Below, one piece after another: positions 5,369-5,414 of a DNA stretch of 5,414 bases. Made by a program: the position numbers and the translations under genes. Origin of the DNA: an uncultured Clostridia bacterium (GTDB lineage: Bacteria > Bacillota > Clostridia > Christensenellales > Aristaeellaceae); the NCBI GenBank assembly GCA_946615495.1, contig CAMOHY010000176.1, positions 1 through 5,414 of the forward strand, written 5' to 3'. Numbering within the stretch: position 1 is the stretch's first letter; each line of letters starts with the position of its first letter. Under the pieces are notes generated by a model. That model saw only the letters and a program-made list of their open reading frames with translations, did no database searches and was not told the origin of the DNA.

Positions 5369-5413
5369 TCACATTCTGTAAAAATCGCACAAACGCAGCA
5401 TTGGTTGACCCAC
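5369..5413 (-). CDS. Possible 3' end of an upstream gene, cut by the window edge
   Basis: One minus-strand frame reads GQPMLRLCDFYRM and then TGA at 5369-5371, 24 bases before the terminator. A gene ending here is expected because a minus-strand terminator follows. However, only 14 codons are visible and the two other frames are also open at the edge, so the frame is a guess. The product cannot be named. The stop lies within sequence that resembles an insertion-sequence end, so a transposase C-terminus is one possibility. Confidence 0.25.
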   Translation of the reverse strand: MGQPMLRLCDFYRM

Positions 5414-5414
5414 G

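Overview
The window looks like a moderately GC-rich member of the Clostridia (Bacillota), probably a host-associated anaerobe. The main evidence is the compact set ireB/reoM - ruvX - DUF1292, a conserved Bacillota gene neighbourhood. Strong AGGAGG-type ribosome binding sites, sigma-A-like promoters and a BspA-type leucine-rich-repeat exoprotein fit the same picture. Species cannot be read from the sequence. All five complete genes lie on the minus strand, so transcription runs from right to left.

Right edge (5243-5414): a minus-strand stop codon, a minus-strand intrinsic terminator (5321-5345) and an extended -10 promoter (5283-5311). This isolates the next gene from whatever lies to the right. 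The sequence at 5360-5390 resembles an insertion-sequence end, but only one side is visible.

4262-5242 encodes an APH/choline-kinase-fold phosphotransferase of unknown substrate. It is followed, after a second well-formed promoter (4230-4257) carrying a cre/LacI-type near-palindrome, by a 958-residue secreted protein (1294-4170). That protein has three BspA-like LRR modules, an EPTx linker and three probable lipocalin-like beta-barrel modules. It is the most unusual gene here.

116-1170 is the conserved three-gene operon. IreB/ReoM is a small regulator read by the PASTA-kinase pathway that controls peptidoglycan synthesis. RuvX/YqgF is a RuvC-fold nuclease, translationally coupled to ireB by an ATGA overlap. 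The third gene encodes a very acidic DUF1292 protein. The operon has its own promoter (1194-1222). alaS, the usual upstream neighbour in relatives such as Bacillus, is absent here; the exoprotein gene takes its place.

Left edge (1-115): three perfect or near-perfect hairpins in tandem. The last is an intrinsic terminator for transcription entering from the left, so a convergent plus-strand gene probably ends just outside or at the window edge. The hairpin arms share a CATCGA/TCGATG core and can pair in alternative ways. There is no stretch above about 200 bases without a gene. I see no tRNA, rRNA, CRISPR array or complete mobile element.
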